Below are positions 1 through 9,420 of a stretch of 64,000 nt of DNA, piece by piece; the first letter of the stretch is position 1; each line of letters opens with the position of its first letter. This DNA comes from Sphingobacterium multivorum. GTDB taxonomy: Bacteria; Bacteroidota; Bacteroidia; Sphingobacteriales; Sphingobacteriaceae. A program made the translations under genes and the position numbers. The notes below the pieces were generated by a model. It saw nothing but the letters and a program-made list of their open reading frames with translations. It made no database searches and was not told the origin of the DNA. The stretch is from the NCBI RefSeq assembly GCF_039511225.1, contig NZ_CP154261.1, positions 1,984,001 through 2,048,000 on the forward strand. The letters are read 5' to 3'.

Positions 1-460
1 GACCTGTTATGAAGAAAATTACAAAAATCAACACAAAGGTTCCGATAATTTCACTTGCCAGATTTGTTGATGTATTTCGGATGTTGGGTATAGTGGCGAA
101 AACACCAAGTTTGGTCGTTGGGTCTGCTGTTGCATCGAAATGGTCTTTGTGCATGATGTAGGTTAACATTGCACCGCAGAAACCACCGGCGATCTGTGCG
201 AGAATATAGCCGGGTACTTCCATCCAAGGGAGGCCATGATTGAGGGCGACGGCAATGGTTACCGCAGGATTGAGGTGGGCTCCGGTGTAGGGGCCGGCAA
301 ATACAACTCCTACATAGACTGCAAGTGCCCATGCGGTGGTGATTACAATCCATCCTCCATTTTCTCCCTTTGTTCCTTTTAAGATAACGTTGGCCACAAC
401 CCCATTGCCTAAAAGAAGGAGAAGGGTTGTGCCGATAAATTCTGCTAAATAATGGTTCAT
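1..460 (-). CDS. glpF: Glycerol uptake facilitator / aquaglyceroporin (partial, 3' end outside window)
   Basis: MIP-family channel that lets glycerol diffuse through the inner membrane. The minus-strand reading begins MNHYLAEFIGTTLLLLLGNG, a typical first helix of this family, and contains the first pore motif in GAHLNPAVTVAVAL. About 153 codons are visible; the second NPA motif lies beyond the left edge. The start ATG at 458-460 is the only sensible one. glpK begins upstream of the region on the same strand: transcription runs from glpD through glpK (ending at 470) into this gene with a 9-nt gap, so all three are probably one glycerol operon. That the channel passes glycerol rather than water is inferred from these neighbours. 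Confidence 0.9.
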   Translation of the reverse strand, partial: MNHYLAEFIGTTLLLLLGNGVVANVILKGTKGENGGWIVITTAWALAVYVGVVFAGPYTGAHLNPAVTIAVALNHGLPWMEVPGYILAQIAGGFCGAMLTYIMHKDHFDATADPTTKLGVFATIPNIRNTSTNLASEIIGTFVLIFVIFFITG

Positions 461-469
461 GCTTGTTGG

Positions 470-1969
470 TTAGTTTTCGGTCCAGTACTGTAATGCTTTG
501 ACTCCCTTGGTCCAGAGTTTAATGATCTTTTTTGTTTGCTCTTCTTGCTCTGCTTCAGGTTCAAATATACGATCCTGTGCCCAAAACTTTGATATCTCGT
601 CTTCATTTTTCCAGAATCCCACAGCCAATCCTGCGAGGTATGCTGCCCCCAAAGCTGTAGTTTCGGTAATTTTGGGGCGTACAACTTTGCTGTTTAGTAC
701 ATTGGCCTGAATCTGCATGAGTAGATTATTTGCTGTTGCACCGCCGTCTACACGCAATTCTTTGATCGGTATGCCACTATCGGCTTCCATGGCTTGCAGC
801 ACATCGCGTGTCTGCAGGGAAATTGCCTCTAAGGAGGCGCGTGCAATGTGGCCATTGGTTGTTGCACGCGTAAGGCCAAATAGTGTGCCTTGTGCACGAG
901 CGTTCCAGTATGGAGCCCCCAGTCCGGCAAATGTAGGGATAAATGTGACACCGCCATTATCTTTTTCTGTCAGCGCTAATTGTTCTACGTCTGCCGATTT
1001 GTAGATAATGTTGAGGTTGTCGCGTAGCCATTGGACCAATGCCCCGCCGATAAATATGCTTCCCTCCAAGGCATATTCTGTTTTCCCGTTGATTTTCCAG
1101 GCGACAGTCGTTAAAAGGTTGTTCTTTGAACGGATTGGTTTATCGCCGATGTTCATTAACATAAAACATCCTGTGCCGTACGTGTTTTTGACCATTCCCT
1201 TTTCAATACATTGCTGTCCGAACAGTGCCGCCTGCTGGTCGCCAGCAATTCCAGCTATCTTGACTTTGTGTGCAAAAATGGTTGTCCGTGATTCGCCATA
1301 TATTTCACTGCTTTCTTTTACTTCGGGCAGCATGGCGGCGGGGATGTCAAATAATTCGAGTAGCTCCTTATCCCATTCCATGTTATGAATATTAAAGAGT
1401 AAGGTGCGGGAAGCGTTTGTTACATCCGTAATGTGAGCATCGCCACGGGTGAGGTTCCAGACGAGCCAAGTGTCAATAGTTCCACAGATTAATTCCCCGT
1501 TTTGTGCTTTTTCCCGGGCACCTTCCACGTTATCCAGAATCCATTTTATTTTGGTTGCAGAAAAGTAAGGATCTAATATTAGGCCTGTTTTTTCCTGGAT
1601 CATCTCATGTTTTCCGGAGCGACGTAACTCGTCGCAGTAATCGGCTGTGCGTTTATCTTGCCAAACGATGGCATTGTAGATGGGTTTTCCTGTTTCTTTG
1701 TCCCAAACGACCACTGTTTCACGTTGGTTGGTAATGCCAATGGCGGCAATATTTTTGCCGTTTAATCCTGCTTTTGTGGTTGCTTCTGCAGTGACACCTG
1801 CCTGTGTTGACCAGATTTCATGTGGATCGTGTTCAACCCATCCCGGTTGTGGGAATATTTGCGTAAATTCCTTCTGGGCAATGGAGACTATATTTCTGTC
1901 TTTATCAAAAATGATAGCTCTGGAGCTGGTGGTACCTTGATCCATTGCCAAGATGTATTGTTGTTCCAT
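470..1969 (-). CDS. glpK: Glycerol kinase
   Basis: FGGY-family kinase that phosphorylates glycerol to sn-glycerol 3-phosphate with ATP in the cytoplasm, trapping glycerol taken up by GlpF. At 499 aa it is the normal length. It starts [19 protein letters not shown], with the N-terminal phosphate-binding segment DQGTTSSR, and has the family stretch [12 protein letters not shown] near residue 260 and the ATPase-domain loop GGATANN near 410. It is followed 9 nt later by glpF and preceded by glpD with a 35-nt gap, consistent with cotranscription. I see no truncation or unusual residue. Confidence 0.97.
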   Translation of the reverse strand: MEQQYILAMDQGTTSSRAIIFDKDRNIVSIAQKEFTQIFPQPGWVEHDPHEIWSTQAGVTAEATTKAGLNGKNIAAIGITNQRETVVVWDKETGKPIYNAIVWQDKRTADYCDELRRSGKHEMIQEKTGLILDPYFSATKIKWILDNVEGAREKAQNGELICGTIDTWLVWNLTRGDAHITDVTNASRTLLFNIHNMEWDKELLELFDIPAAMLPEVKESSEIYGESRTTIFAHKVKIAGIAGDQQAALFGQQCIEKGMVKNTYGTGCFMLMNIGDKPIRSKNNLLTTVAWKINGKTEYALEGSIFIGGALVQWLRDNLNIIYKSADVEQLALTEKDNGGVTFIPTFAGLGAPYWNARAQGTLFGLTRATTNGHIARASLEAISLQTRDVLQAMEADSGIPIKELRVDGGATANNLLMQIQANVLNSKVVRPKITETTALGAAYLAGLAVGFWKNEDEISKFWAQDRIFEPEAEQEEQTKKIIKLWTKGVKALQYWTEN

Positions 1970-2004
1970 AATTGAGTAATTGAGTATTGCTGGTTATTTT
2001 TGTA

Positions 2005-3582
2005 TTACTTTAAGATATAATTTTTTGCAACGTTTTGAAAATGCACTATTTGGTCATTTTGCCAATCTTCATCCTTATTCAGCTCTTGTGCGAGTATTTT
2101 TGCCACTTCGGGAGCAGCTTCAATTGCGGCTTTTGCGTCGAGAAATAGCATCCGTACCCGACGGGATAGCACATCTTCCACAGTCCTGGCAAGTTCATTG
2201 CGTGCTGCCCAAACAACTTCGGCCTTTTTGAACTCAAGATGTGGGATTAATTTTTCGTCCCATTGAGGATTTTCCTGAGCCAACGCGTTGATGGCTTCTT
2301 GGTCCGCACCATAAATATACATATGGCTGCTTCTGTCGGACGTTGGAATGGCGCTATAGATCTTTTGTGCGGCAGACCGGCTTTCTTTTTGTGGTAAACA
2401 GCCAATTTTTATTGCTTTGTCTAGGGTATCTTGGCCCATTCGACGGAATGTTGTCCACTTTCCGCCAGTTAAAGTCAGTAATTTGGAGTCGCTAACAATA
2501 ACCTTGTGGCTTCGCGAGATCTCTTTGGTCTTGTTTGAGTTACCGGTAGGGGCTGCCAGTGGTCGGAGGCCAGCGAATACGGCCAATGCATCCGCTCTGG
2601 TTGGTTGTTTTGTCAAGTAACGTCCCGCCGTTTTCAGAATAAAATCGATCTCCTGCTCCAAAGCTACCGGTTCAAGGCTATGCTCGTCTATCGGTGTATC
2701 CGTTGTTCCCACAATGACTCGATTATGCCAAGGTACCAGAAAAAGGACCCGTCCATCATCCGTTTTTGGAATCATAATGGCATCGTCGCCCGGGAGAAAC
2801 GATTTGTCAAATACCAGGTGAACCCCCTGGCTGGGGCGTACCATTTGTTTGGCTTCCGGTCTATCCATTTTTAAGATATCATCGACAAATATTCCTGTAG
2901 CATTGATAACAGCTTTGCCTTGTATGGTGAAAACTTCACCAGTTTCGGTATCATTGGCGATGACACCGTTTATTCGTCCATCGCTGTCTTTGCTGAGGTT
3001 ATTGACCCTTACATAATTTAGGGCGACACCGCCCATTTGTATACAGGTCTGCGCAACGTTGAGCGCAAGTCTGGAGTCGTCAAATTGTCCGTCTTGATAA
3101 ACCACGCCTCCATATAACCCTTTGGGTCGTACAGTGCTTATGCGATTCAGCGTTTCTTCTTTATTGATATGAATAGACTTTCCTAAACTTAATTTACCTG
3201 CAAGCAGGTCATATATTTTCATTCCAATGGTATAGAATGGGCCATCGAACCAGCTGTAGTTTGGAATGATAAACGATTGATTTTTAACAAGGTGTGGGGC
3301 ATTTTTTTGAAGTAAACCTCTTTCGTGAAGCGCTTCTTTAACCAAGGCGATGTCGCCCTGAGCCAAGTAGCGTACACCACCGTGAACAAGCTTTGTTGCT
3401 TTGCTTGAAGTGCCTTTTGCAAAATCAACCTGCTCCAATAAAATTGTTTTGAACCCTCGGCTTAACGCATCTAATGCAACACCTAATCCGCTGGCACCGC
3501 CGCCTATGACGATAACATCCCACGTACTCGTATCTCTTATTTTTTCTATCAGTTTTGACCTGTTGAATTCTTGGTGTTTCAT
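2005..3582 (-). CDS. glpD: Aerobic glycerol-3-phosphate dehydrogenase (FAD)
   Basis: Membrane-associated flavoprotein that oxidises glycerol 3-phosphate to dihydroxyacetone phosphate and passes electrons to the quinone pool. The 525-aa protein has an N-terminal dinucleotide fold, VIGGGASGLGVALDA near residues 26-40, followed by the GlpD-typical GTSSKATKLVHGGVRYL near 57-73. The C-terminal part matches the GlpD C-terminal helical domain, with the stretch ELARTVEDVLSRRVR. It is the first gene of the glpD-glpK-glpF set on the minus strand. The start at 3582 is the first ATG after the stop-rich upstream region. Confidence 0.96.
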   Translation of the reverse strand: MKHQEFNRSKLIEKIRDTSTWDVIVIGGGASGLGVALDALSRGFKTILLEQVDFAKGTSSKATKLVHGGVRYLAQGDIALVKEALHERGLLQKNAPHLVKNQSFIIPNYSWFDGPFYTIGMKIYDLLAGKLSLGKSIHINKEETLNRISTVRPKGLYGGVVYQDGQFDDSRLALNVAQTCIQMGGVALNYVRVNNLSKDSDGRINGVIANDTETGEVFTIQGKAVINATGIFVDDILKMDRPEAKQMVRPSQGVHLVFDKSFLPGDDAIMIPKTDDGRVLFLVPWHNRVIVGTTDTPIDEHSLEPVALEQEIDFILKTAGRYLTKQPTRADALAVFAGLRPLAAPTGNSNKTKEISRSHKVIVSDSKLLTLTGGKWTTFRRMGQDTLDKAIKIGCLPQKESRSAAQKIYSAIPTSDRSSHMYIYGADQEAINALAQENPQWDEKLIPHLEFKKAEVVWAARNELARTVEDVLSRRVRMLFLDAKAAIEAAPEVAKILAQELNKDEDWQNDQIVHFQNVAKNYILK

Positions 3583-4031
3583 TTTGTTTCGTTTTGGATT
3601 TTTGTAGTGAATCTTCTGTGCTTCTTTTACTACTTCCTTTACACTAAGTTATGCTATATTTGTTGAATTTTAAAGGAAATTAAATAATATTTATGTTAAG
3701 ATAAGGTGTTTGTTTTTGTTTTGTTTTGTTTTTATTTTAGTAAAAGGAAGTCTTTCTTGTTTTTATCAGCGACCTGAACCGCGTATCAATAGGTTGCCTT
3801 TTTACTTCTCCCCAATGGTGATATGTTGAATAACACCCCTATGCTGATCACCTAAGGTCATGTATATCGGGCTTAATCGCATTTTTAGGAATCCGCTGAA
3901 ATACGGTCCGTTGTAGTCCTGGGTGTTTTTTTTCATGGTCAATAGCTATATCATGTTTAACGATTATGTGCTGCTTATGTTTTGGTTTGGGAAAATGATT
4001 TTGTAATTTTAGATCAGTATTTAATTTATTT
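3583..4031. other. Intergenic region between divergent glpD and thioredoxin-like gene
   Basis: 449 bp without a convincing gene. It must hold the glp operon promoter on the minus strand, which I could not identify by consensus. On the plus strand there is an isolated TATATTTG (3655-3662) resembling a Bacteroidota -7 box but without a -33 partner. A T-rich GTTTT-repeat stretch lies near 3709-3740. The promoter for the downstream gene is listed separately. Confidence 0.5.
3981..4011 (+). promoter_or_regulatory. Bacteroidota-type promoter of the thioredoxin-like gene
   Basis: TTTG at 3981-3984, a 19-nt spacer, then TAATTTTA at 4004-4011. The Bacteroidota housekeeping consensus is TTTG-N19-TAnnTTTG, so only the last base differs. 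The start codon at 4032 lies about 15 nt below the expected transcription start. Confidence 0.5.
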
Positions 4032-4538
4032 ATGATGAGAAATATAAGATTATTACTGTGTGGAGCTATTGTGTTTTTGGGGACGGTACTCGTACAGTCC
4101 AAAGCGTTCTCACAGCAGCTTGCTACAGCTCAGGATCTTTCGAAGCCTTACAATCCAGATGCCAATGCACAGAATGATATTGATCAACTATTGGTTCAAG
4201 CAAAGAAAGAAAAGAAAAACATCGTCATTCAAGCCGGTGGGAATTGGTGTGTCTGGTGTTTAAGATTTAATGACTATATTCATAAAACAGCAAGTGTCGA
4301 CAAGTTGTTAAAGAGTCATTTCCTCTATTATCACCTCAATTATTCAAAAGAAAATAAAAATGAAGCTGTGTTTCAAAAGTATGCCCCTGAAGGCAATAAA
4401 CTAGGTTATCCATTTTTTATTATTTTGGATAGAAATGGAAAGACATTGCATGTACAGGAGAGTGGCAGTCTGGAAAAAGGAAAGGGCTATGATGAAGAAA
4501 AAGTGCTTAATTTCTTTAACGCCTGGGTTGCAAAATAG
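4032..4538 (+). CDS. Secreted thioredoxin-family protein
   Basis: 168-aa protein with an N-terminal signal peptide (MMRNIRLLLCGAIVFLGTVL, probable cleavage after the SKAFSQ region) and a single thioredoxin-like domain. The redox motif is WCVWC in GGNWCVWCLRFNDYI near residues 72-86, a CxxC centre, and the cis-Pro region is GYPFFIILDRNGK. This is the pattern of periplasmic DsbD-gamma-like/thioredoxin_7 proteins that reduce or isomerise disulfides. No partner gene is adjacent, so the substrate is unknown. The ATG at 4032 is chosen because a promoter-like sequence lies just upstream; the second Met codon directly after it is an equally possible start. Confidence 0.85.
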   Translation: MMRNIRLLLCGAIVFLGTVLVQSKAFSQQLATAQDLSKPYNPDANAQNDIDQLLVQAKKEKKNIVIQAGGNWCVWCLRFNDYIHKTASVDKLLKSHFLYYHLNYSKENKNEAVFQKYAPEGNKLGYPFFIILDRNGKTLHVQESGSLEKGKGYDEEKVLNFFNAWVAK

Positions 4539-5045
4539 CAATTATCGACTTTGGCATTTCTAGTCGCGCTAAAGGAAAATACCCAGCAATCCTTTCCTAA
4601 ACAACGATACAGTCTGAAAGATTAGTACCTTTTCTTCGTACTTGCTTCGTACCTGCTTCGGATCATCAATAGATCTTGTACAGATGTTGTACAGATATTG
4701 TCCAGTCTCCAAACAGGAAAAGTCTGTACACTACTAGGTCAACAGTCGTAACGGAATTGGGCAGCTCCGAACGTGGTCCGAAGCAGGTACGAACACAATA
4801 TGAATAAAAGCCAGCTGCCGCGGCCATGTCCAGCATCGTTTAGGTAATCTCCTTTATGCTATTGTCTTTGTCTGTGATTTTGCCTTTAATTTACGCCCAA
4901 TTGTAAATAATGGCGGATAGGCTGAAAATAAAAGGTCTCGTTCCTAAGAAACGAGACCTTTTATTTTGGCTTAAAATAGCTCTTTTTTACGAGGATATTG
5001 TTTTGATCCCCCAATGACGAGCGTGCTTACTCTTGATAGAATATC
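4539..5045. repeat. Intergenic palindromic element with 17-bp inverted repeats
   Basis: 507 bp without a gene. A perfect 17-bp inverted repeat pairs 4646-4662 (TTCGTACCTGCTTCGGA) with 4777-4793. The left arm is preceded by a near-copy, giving an 11-bp periodic TTCGTAC(T/C)TGC repeat from about 4635. Between the arms, TTGTACAGAT occurs twice in tandem (about 4677-4696). Nothing coding is apparent between the arms. This resembles a small dispersed repeat or a non-autonomous mobile element. A strong terminator follows at 4925-4966. Confidence 0.6.
4925..4966. terminator. Bidirectional intrinsic terminator
   Basis: Perfect 18-bp palindromic arms (4925-4942 and 4949-4966) around a 6-nt loop. The stem has a GGTCTCG core and A/T tails on both sides, so it can end transcription from both the thioredoxin-like gene (+) and arginine decarboxylase (-). 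Confidence 0.85.
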
Positions 5046-6437
5046 TTATTGGTAGCCTAACAATTTCATTACTTGTTTGGAGTTTTGCTCCTCACCGAAA
5101 ACCTCGTAGTTGAATGTTTCATCTCTATTGCGGCGTACAAGCACATGTTTGGGTGAAGGAAGTAAGCAGTGGTGGATGCCTCCATATCCGCTTAATACAT
5201 CTTGATATGCTCCGGTATGAAAGAATCCCAAGTACTGTACCTTACGGGTCTTAGGCATAAATACCGAGTTCATGTGTGCCTCCTGATTGTAATAATCCTG
5301 TCCATCGCATGTGATGCCACCTAAATTGACGCGTTCGTATTCTGAATCCCAGTTATTGATCGGCAATAGAATGTATTTTTGATTCAATGCCCATACATCC
5401 GGCAAATTTGTAATGAATGAACCATCAATCATAAACCAACGTTCGCGATCGTTTTGTTGCTTGCGGCCCAAAACTTTATAGAGGATACCTGATGCTTCAG
5501 CAACGGTGTATTTGCCAAATTCGGTAATAATATCTGGTTCCATTACCTCATGGTGAGCACAGATTTGTTTGATACGGTTGACAATCTCGTTGACCATATA
5601 TTCGTAGTCAAAGTCGTGTACCAGTGAATCCTTAAATGGCATGCCACCACCGATATCTAGGGTATCTAAATCCGGGTTTACTTTCTTAAATTTACAATAT
5701 AAAGTAACGTATTTCTCTAATTCGTTCCAGTAATACGGAGTGTCCGAGATACCTGAATTAATGAAAAAGTGGAGTAACTTTACTTTAAAGTTTGGATTGT
5801 CGGCAATCTTGTTGTTATAGAATTCAACGACGTCTTCCTGGCGAATCCCTAGGCGAGAGGTATAAAATTGAGAATCTGGTTGCTCTTCGGAAGCAACGCG
5901 GATACCTAAAGCACAAGGCTCATCCAATTCGATTTCATCATCATAAAGGTTAAATTCCTCTTTGTTATCCAGTACCGGTATAATGTTTTTATATCCGTCG
6001 TGGATCATATCAACAATATATTGTTTGTACTGGTAGGTTTTGAACCCGTTACAGATCACTGTAATGTCTTTTGTTACTGTGCCCTGTCTTTCCAATGAAT
6101 CGATCATCGGCATATCAAATGCAGATGAAGTTTCCAGGTGGATATCATTTTTCAAAGCTTCCTCTACGATGTGCTTGAAATGGGATGACTTGGTACAATA
6201 ACAATATTTGTAAGATCCGCGATAGTTGTGTTTCAGAATTGCGGTCTGAAAGAGGATTTTCGCTTGCTGAATTTTTTTGCTGACGATAGGCAAATAGGTA
6301 AAACGTAACGGCGTACCGTACGTTTCTATCATTTCCATTAAATTCAAATCGTGGAAATACAATTCGTCGTCGATGATTTCGAATCCGTCTTGCGGAAAAC
6401 CAACACTTAAGTCAAGAAATTCCTGATAGCTCTGCAT
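5046..6437 (-). CDS. speA: Arginine decarboxylase, PLP-dependent, Bacteroidota type
   Basis: Fold-III PLP decarboxylase (alanine-racemase/ODC-like), probably converting arginine to agmatine for polyamine synthesis. The 463-aa protein carries the PLP-lysine region YKYCYCTKSSHF near residue 83, the phosphate-binding glycine loop DIGGGMPFK near 267, and a C-terminal barrel with GAYQDVLSGYGGIHHC. It is much shorter than the E. coli SpeA type (about 650 aa) and matches the compact form common in Bacteroidota. It is divergent from argS. Substrate is inferred from family; diaminopimelate decarboxylase is less likely because the usual motifs are altered. Confidence 0.88.
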   Translation of the reverse strand: MQSYQEFLDLSVGFPQDGFEIIDDELYFHDLNLMEMIETYGTPLRFTYLPIVSKKIQQAKILFQTAILKHNYRGSYKYCYCTKSSHFKHIVEEALKNDIHLETSSAFDMPMIDSLERQGTVTKDITVICNGFKTYQYKQYIVDMIHDGYKNIIPVLDNKEEFNLYDDEIELDEPCALGIRVASEEQPDSQFYTSRLGIRQEDVVEFYNNKIADNPNFKVKLLHFFINSGISDTPYYWNELEKYVTLYCKFKKVNPDLDTLDIGGGMPFKDSLVHDFDYEYMVNEIVNRIKQICAHHEVMEPDIITEFGKYTVAEASGILYKVLGRKQQNDRERWFMIDGSFITNLPDVWALNQKYILLPINNWDSEYERVNLGGITCDGQDYYNQEAHMNSVFMPKTRKVQYLGFFHTGAYQDVLSGYGGIHHCLLPSPKHVLVRRNRDETFNYEVFGEEQNSKQVMKLLGYQ

Positions 6438-6452
6438 TTTTTATTATTTTTG

Positions 6453-6483
6453 CAAAGATATACTTTAATGGTGAATACCTAAA
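6453..6483 (-). promoter_or_regulatory. Promoter of the arginine decarboxylase gene
   Basis: Reading the minus strand: TTTA (6483-6480), a 19-nt spacer, then TATCTTTG (6460-6453). This differs from TTTG-N19-TAnnTTTG by one base in the -33 box. The start codon at 6437 is 15 nt beyond the -7 box, implying a short 5' leader. Confidence 0.6.
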
Positions 6484-6545
6484 TAAGGAATGTTATTTAT
6501 TTCCAATTCACTATCAGGAAGTTGTAAAAATTACAAAATCATTAA

Positions 6546-8330
6546 ATGGCAAATTCTATTCAAAAGCGACTTGTTGAAGTCACTGTACAGGCAGTAAAAG
6601 AGCTTTACAATGCAGATATTTTAGAAACTCAAATTGCTTTACAAGCTACCCGAAAGGAGTTTGAGGGACAAATTACAATCGTAACTTTTCCCGTAACGCG
6701 CTTTTCGAAATCTTCTCCGGAACAAACCGGAAAGGAAATTGGTGCTTATTTGCAACAGCATATCGCTGAAATATCGGATTTCAATGTGATAAAAGGCTTT
6801 TTGAATATTGTTCTTTCCGATGATTACTGGATCACTTTGCTGAATCAGACCATAACGGCGAAGGACTTTGGTGTATTTCCTGCGAATGGGAAGAAACTGA
6901 TGGTGGAATACTCTTCTCCGAATACCAATAAACCGCTGCACTTGGGGCATATCCGTAATAATTTATTAGGATATTCTGTTGCAGAAATCCTAAAAGCTTA
7001 TGGTTATGATGTGATCAAAGCAAATTTGGTGAACGATCGTGGTATCCATATCTGTAAGTCCATGTTGGCCTGGCAAAAATTTGGCAACGGTGAAACACCC
7101 GAATCCACTGGACTCAAAGGCGATCACCTTGTCGGAAAATATTACGTTGTCTTTGACAGAGAATATAAAAAGGAAATCGAGGCATTAAAAGCTGAGGGGC
7201 AAACCGAAGAGGAAGCGAAGAAAAATGCACCTTTGATGCGAGAAGCGCAAGCGATGTTGCAGCAATGGGAGGCCGGTAATGAAGAGGTGATCTCCCTTTG
7301 GAAAACCATGAACAGCTGGGTGTACGCCGGGTTTGAAAAGACCTATAAACAATTAGGGGTCGATTTTGATAAATACTATTATGAATCCAATACATACTTG
7401 CTGGGGAAAGATATTATCCAGGAAGGTTTAGATAAAGGGGTTTTCTTCAAAAAAGAGGATAACTCCGTATGGATTGATCTAACTGCAGAAGGATTGGATC
7501 AGAAGCTTGTGCTTCGTGGCGATGGTACTTCGGTCTATATTACACAAGATTTGGGGACAGCACAATTGAAGTATGATGAATTCAAAATGAATGATTCTAT
7601 TTATGTTGTCGGTAACGAACAGGATTACCATTTCAAGGTACTGTTTTTGATCTTAAAAAAACTTGGAAAAGCTTGGGCTGACGGATTGTTCCATTTATCG
7701 TACGGGATGGTCGATCTTCCTTCGGGTAAAATGAAATCACGGGAGGGAACCGTTGTTGATGCGGATGATTTAATGGCTGAAATGCTTAAAACCGCACAAG
7801 AACGTACTGAGGAGCTTGGCAAAACTGAAGGATTGGACGAGGAATCAAAAGCCGTGCTTTATGATACAATAGGAATGGGGGCACTGAAATATTTTCTATT
7901 GAAAGTGGATCCCAAAAAGCGCCTTTTGTTTGATCCAAATGAGTCTGTCGATTTCCAAGGTCATACAGGACCATTTATTCAATACACACATGCCCGTATC
8001 AAATCTGTTTTAAGTAAAGCTGAATTCGATTTTGACAGTGCTGTTTCTGTACCGACGACGATCTCTTCTTACGAGCGTGACTTGATTCAGCAATTAGGTG
8101 CGTTTCCGGAGACTATTGAGGCTTCTGCGCAAGAGTTTAGCCCTGCGCAGTTGGCAAATTATATTTATGAGGTAGCCAAGTTCTACAATAAATTCTATCA
8201 TGAAGAGACGATATTGAAGGCGGAAGATGCTGATGTAAAGAACTTTAGATTGCACCTTTCGGCTTCTGCTGCAAAGGTTATTGCCAAAGGGATGAACTTA
8301 TTGGGTATTCGTGTACCTGAAAGAATGTAA
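6546..8330 (+). CDS. argS: Arginyl-tRNA synthetase
   Basis: Class I synthetase that charges tRNA-Arg. The 594-aa protein shows the N-terminal Arg-specific additional domain, the HIGH motif as HLGHIRNN near residues 132-139 within PNTNKPLHLGHIRNN, and a degenerate KMSKS loop, MKSREGT, near 394, which is normal for ArgRS. The C-terminal anticodon-binding domain ends LGIRVPERM, the standard family end. The downstream oxidoreductase gene begins 1-2 nt after its stop, so the two are cotranscribed. Confidence 0.97.
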   Translation: MANSIQKRLVEVTVQAVKELYNADILETQIALQATRKEFEGQITIVTFPVTRFSKSSPEQTGKEIGAYLQQHIAEISDFNVIKGFLNIVLSDDYWITLLNQTITAKDFGVFPANGKKLMVEYSSPNTNKPLHLGHIRNNLLGYSVAEILKAYGYDVIKANLVNDRGIHICKSMLAWQKFGNGETPESTGLKGDHLVGKYYVVFDREYKKEIEALKAEGQTEEEAKKNAPLMREAQAMLQQWEAGNEEVISLWKTMNSWVYAGFEKTYKQLGVDFDKYYYESNTYLLGKDIIQEGLDKGVFFKKEDNSVWIDLTAEGLDQKLVLRGDGTSVYITQDLGTAQLKYDEFKMNDSIYVVGNEQDYHFKVLFLILKKLGKAWADGLFHLSYGMVDLPSGKMKSREGTVVDADDLMAEMLKTAQERTEELGKTEGLDEESKAVLYDTIGMGALKYFLLKVDPKKRLLFDPNESVDFQGHTGPFIQYTHARIKSVLSKAEFDFDSAVSVPTTISSYERDLIQQLGAFPETIEASAQEFSPAQLANYIYEVAKFYNKFYHEETILKAEDADVKNFRLHLSASAAKVIAKGMNLLGIRVPERM

Positions 8331-8331
8331 T

Positions 8332-9411
8332 ATGATGAAGAAAATTCGCGTAGGGCTTATTGGCTTTGGAATTTCAGGGCAGGTGTTTCACGCGCCTGTC
8401 ATGCGTTCGATAACGGAGCTGGATCTTGTTAAAGTAACCGCCCGGAAAGCTGATCAGCAACTTTTACTAAAAAAACGCTATCCACAGGCAAAAATTGCTT
8501 TGTCGGCAGATGATATTTTTAATGACGCAACCATTGATTTAGTCGTGGTTGCGACTTCCAATGACATGCATTATCCTTTCGCAAAACGTGCTTTGGAAGC
8601 AGGGAAACATGTTGTTGTTGAGAAACCATTTACGAACAATGTGGAGCAGGCCGATGAGCTTATCGCGCTGGCTAAGGAGAAAAATCTGATTTTGGCGCCT
8701 TATCACAATTTAAGATTCAACTCAGACTATCGAACGTTAAAGAAAGTGATTCAAAGTGGACGATTGGGAAGGATTGTAAATCTGGAAGCTAGGTTTGATC
8801 GTTTCCGCAATTACTTGAGACCAAATGCATGGCGTGAAGAGCATTTACCGGGTTCGGGGATATTCTACGATTTGGGCTCGCATCTTATCGACCAAACTTT
8901 ACAGTTATTTGGAAGACCAGATGCTGTTTTTGCAGATTTGGCTATCCAACGGGATCATGCGAAAACCATTGATAATTTCGACTGCCTACTATACTATGAT
9001 AACTTACGGGTATCGCTGAAAGGGTCTATGTTGGCAAAAGAACCTACACCTCGTTATCGTGTTTTTGGCATGAACGGAAATTTTGTAAAATATGGTGTCG
9101 ACCCGCAGGAAGCTTTACTGCGCGATGGTAAATTTCCCGATGAGGATCCAACCTGGGGACAAGAAGATCCAAGTCTATACGGCAAGCTCAATATTGTTGA
9201 ACAGGGGAATGATATTGAAGAAATGATTCCTTCTGAAATAGGTTCTTATCCTGATTTTTATCAGAACGTTGCGGATAGCATATTGGGAAAAACTACCTTG
9301 ATTGTATCGGCGGAACAGGCGCGGGATGTCATTAAAATTATTGAATTGGGGTATCAGAGTCAATTGGAACGAAGAGTTGTTTCTGTTGAAAATACATTGA
9401 TTGCTTATTAG
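8332..9411 (+). CDS. Gfo/Idh/MocA family oxidoreductase
   Basis: NAD(P)-dependent dehydrogenase of the glucose-fructose oxidoreductase/inositol dehydrogenase family; the substrate is probably a sugar or cyclitol and is not known. The N-terminal Rossmann fold is IRVGLIGFGISGQVFHAP, the family signature EKPF occurs near residue 96 in VVVEKPFTNNVEQAD, and GSHLIDQTLQLFG near 182 is the usual second-domain motif. Reading from an upstream GTG (8311) would overlap argS and add seven residues; the ATG at 8332 immediately after the argS stop is preferred. It resembles E. coli YdgJ/YhhX-type proteins. Confidence 0.88.
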   Translation: MMKKIRVGLIGFGISGQVFHAPVMRSITELDLVKVTARKADQQLLLKKRYPQAKIALSADDIFNDATIDLVVVATSNDMHYPFAKRALEAGKHVVVEKPFTNNVEQADELIALAKEKNLILAPYHNLRFNSDYRTLKKVIQSGRLGRIVNLEARFDRFRNYLRPNAWREEHLPGSGIFYDLGSHLIDQTLQLFGRPDAVFADLAIQRDHAKTIDNFDCLLYYDNLRVSLKGSMLAKEPTPRYRVFGMNGNFVKYGVDPQEALLRDGKFPDEDPTWGQEDPSLYGKLNIVEQGNDIEEMIPSEIGSYPDFYQNVADSILGKTTLIVSAEQARDVIKIIELGYQSQLERRVVSVENTLIAY

Positions 9412-9420
9412 AGTGTTGCT

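Noticed and set aside
3848..4102. 84-codon minus-strand ORF upstream of the thioredoxin-like gene
   Set aside because: It overlaps a good promoter and the start of the thioredoxin-like gene and its sequence looks random.
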